A stretch of 7,303 nt of DNA from Thermoplasmata archaeon (GTDB lineage: Archaea; Thermoplasmatota; E2; UBA9212). Within the stretch, counting starts at the first letter, position 1, and each line of letters opens with the position of its first letter. Below, in pieces: positions 6,001 to 7,303 of the stretch. The notes beneath the pieces were generated by a model, which saw nothing but the letters and a program-made list of their open reading frames with translations, searched no databases and was not told the origin of the DNA. Location: assembly GCA_013329495.1 (NCBI GenBank), contig DUKC01000072.1, positions 1-7,303 on the forward strand, in the 5' to 3' direction. The position numbers and the translations under genes are program-made.

Positions 6001-6165
6001 ATGAGGGAAGATCTAGTCGAGCTGGAATTTTTTTTAAAATCAAACATAGTCAGTTCTTTACACGAAGCCAATCTCATCTCCACCTCTGAATATGAAAGTT
6101 TCCGTAAGGAATTAGATTACCTTAGACACCTTTTTCTCCCCTCCAAGAAAAACTCTTTCAACTGA
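6001..6165 (+). CDS. Small protein, 54 residues, SHOCT-like helical pair
   Basis: An ATG-to-TGA ORF of 54 codons begins MREDLVELEFFL. It has no signal peptide or membrane segment and looks all-helical: an acidic/hydrophobic first helix (about 2-21), a short turn, and a second helix (about 29-46). The segment LHEANLISTSEYESFRKEL (20-38) closely follows the SHOCT pattern, in which a helix ends in a G/N-hydrophobic-I-S/T turn and the next helix opens with an acidic-aromatic pair. SHOCT units usually end longer proteins and mediate oligomerisation; here the unit is nearly the whole protein. The family call is from memory of the pattern and is tentative. The precise promoter spacing is the main evidence that the ORF is real. 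It stands alone between the taw1 T-run and convergent serA (75 bases away). Function is unknown. Confidence 0.6.
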   Translation: MREDLVELEFFLKSNIVSSLHEANLISTSEYESFRKELDYLRHLFLPSKKNSFN

Positions 6166-6240
6166 TTCCTTTAGATCCTTAGACCCCAATGTTTGATGAA
6201 GAAATGCAAACTAACTTCTTGAGTTGCGGACTTCTTTCGA

Positions 6241-7170
6241 TTACTTTTTATTAACCCAAAAAGCCGGTTCTTTTCCGTCAAGAACTTTTAGCACTTCTTC
6301 GGCTACTATCAGGCCTGCTCTCTTCTGTCCCTCCTTTGTCGCGGCGCCTATGTGGGGAGTCAGTGCAACCTCCTTCAACCTCAACAGTTTGTTATTCTCC
6401 AAGGTCGGTGGTTCAATCTCATAAACGTCCATGGCTGCTCTTGCCACTTTCCCTGATTTTATTGCGTCATAAAGTGCATTTTCATCCACAATTCCACCTC
6501 TTGAACAATTTACCAAAAGCACTCCATCCTTCATTTGGGCAAACTCTTTCTTTGAAACGAAGTGTCTGGTTTCAGGAGTTAGGGGCAAATGAAGCGAAAT
6601 GATGTCCGCACTCGAGAGCAACTCCTCTAATGAGGTAAACTCAACTCCAGGAGTTGGTACTGGATGCCTCCGGTAAGCTATTACCTCCATCCCCATTGCC
6701 TTTGCAAAGGCAGCTACTTTTGATCCTATGTTCCCCAGACCTATGAGACCTAGCTTCTTTCCATAGAGTTCACTCCCCTTCAATTGTTTCTTCAGCCACT
6801 GACCCTCGTGCAAACTGGAATCTGCCTTTGGGAGCTGTCTCACCAACGCAAGCATGAGTCCCAAGGTTAATTCAGCCACAGACTGACTTGCCCCTGTCGG
6901 CGCATTCACAACTTTTATGCCTCGCTGAGTTGCGGCATCCACATCAATGTTGTCCACACCAACGCCTGCCCTGCCAATCACCTTTAAATTTTTACCATTT
7001 TCGATCACATCTTTTCTTGCCTTTGTTCTGGACCTGATAACCAGAGCATCATACTTCGATATTTCCTCAACGAGCTTATCGTGGTCCATTTCTTCAAAAA
7101 GGACATCGTGTTTTTCTTTTAGTTTATCAACAGCCTCAGATGCTAATTTATCTGTCACAAGAATTTTCAT
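6241..7170 (-). CDS. serA: D-3-phosphoglycerate dehydrogenase, short form without ACT domain
   Basis: SerA oxidises 3-phosphoglycerate to 3-phosphohydroxypyruvate with NAD+, the first step of serine synthesis. At 309 residues it holds only the catalytic and NAD-binding domains of the D-2-hydroxyacid dehydrogenase family. There is no ACT or intervening domain, so the usual serine feedback module is missing. RSRTK (46-50) and GRAGVGVDN (66-74) form the phosphoglycerate-binding side. GLGNIG (144-149) is the dinucleotide-binding motif. The catalytic triad is R224 (NCSRGG), E253 (EIEPP) and H273 (TPHIGA). RSRTK and NAPTGASQSVAEL favour phosphoglycerate over glyoxylate or hydroxypyruvate as substrate, although a related reductase activity cannot be excluded. 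The ATG at 7170 is fixed by a strong Shine-Dalgarno site. The gene is alone on its strand here and converges on the small ORF. Confidence 0.9.
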   Translation of the reverse strand: MKILVTDKLASEAVDKLKEKHDVLFEEMDHDKLVEEISKYDALVIRSRTKARKDVIENGKNLKVIGRAGVGVDNIDVDAATQRGIKVVNAPTGASQSVAELTLGLMLALVRQLPKADSSLHEGQWLKKQLKGSELYGKKLGLIGLGNIGSKVAAFAKAMGMEVIAYRRHPVPTPGVEFTSLEELLSSADIISLHLPLTPETRHFVSKKEFAQMKDGVLLVNCSRGGIVDENALYDAIKSGKVARAAMDVYEIEPPTLENNKLLRLKEVALTPHIGAATKEGQKRAGLIVAEEVLKVLDGKEPAFWVNKK

Positions 7171-7176
7171 TTATAT

Positions 7177-7185
7177 CTCCTCCTC
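7177..7185 (-). promoter_or_regulatory. Shine-Dalgarno site of serA
   Basis: On the minus strand GAGGAGGAG ends six bases before the serA ATG. It contains AGGAGG, complementary to the CCUCCU at the 3' end of archaeal 16S rRNA. It is the only strong ribosome binding site in the window and settles the serA start. Confidence 0.85.
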
Positions 7186-7208
7186 ACTTAATCAAAAACA
7201 AATCTGAC

Positions 7209-7216
7209 CATATAAA
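7209..7216 (-). promoter_or_regulatory. TATA box of serA
   Basis: TTTATATG on the minus strand, preceded by AAAATC, is a near-consensus archaeal TATA box. Its centre near 7212 predicts transcription start around 7186, leaving a leader of about 16 bases that just includes the Shine-Dalgarno site. Confidence 0.7.
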
Positions 7217-7303
7217 GATTTTGATGTTAAAGAGCGGCAAAAACGAATCTATTCAACATTCTTAACTCAAATGCGGCCTGCTTTTATTATCAAAATGAAA
7301 CTG

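Noticed and set aside
6193..6199. C-box-like TTGATGA suggesting a C/D guide RNA
   Set aside because: No CTGA D box or flanking terminal stem lies at a suitable distance.
6224..7207. Plus-strand open frames opposite serA
   Set aside because: They are antisense shadows of serA with no motifs or start signals.
7271..7303. Possible plus-strand gene start (ATG at 7271 or 7295, open to the window edge) divergent from serA
   Set aside because: Only 11 codons are visible, with no convincing TATA box at about 26 bases or Shine-Dalgarno, so it cannot be supported.

Overview
The window is archaeal chromosomal DNA. The gene set shows this: an aRF1-type peptide release factor (NIKS, YxCxxxF and GGQ motifs), a Pus10 tRNA pseudouridine synthase and a stand-alone Taw1 (4-demethylwyosine synthase), together with TATA/BRE-type promoters placed about 26 bases before the start codons. 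I cannot name the lineage. Three of the five main genes end in TAG, which argues against an organism that reads TAG as pyrrolysine.

Layout. Positions 1-72 (minus) look like the first 24 codons of a gene that runs off the left edge. Then comes a promoter region with palindromic sequence and a structured leader (251-297) in front of prf1 (313-1548, plus). A 101-base T-rich gap separates prf1 from the convergent pus10 (minus, ATG at 2936, stop at 1650). A 216-base divergent promoter region follows. argS (3153-4904) and taw1 (4918-5850) lie 13 bases apart on the plus strand and are almost certainly one operon. The next 150 bases hold a T-run, a possible RNA hairpin and a very good archaeal promoter. 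That promoter drives a previously uncalled 54-residue ORF (6001-6165), whose mRNA should be leaderless. Last is serA (6241-7170, minus), with its own TATA box and the only strong Shine-Dalgarno sequence in the window. No gene-free stretch exceeds 300 bases.

How the genes work together. Four of the six complete genes serve translation: arginyl-tRNA charging (ArgRS), tRNA modification in the T-arm (Pus10) and next to the anticodon of tRNA-Phe (Taw1), and peptide release (aRF1). SerA makes the first committed step of serine synthesis and has no obvious functional tie to the others. There is no CRISPR array, transposon, tRNA or rRNA. The most novel items are the small SHOCT-like protein at 6001-6165 and the structured leader ahead of prf1.
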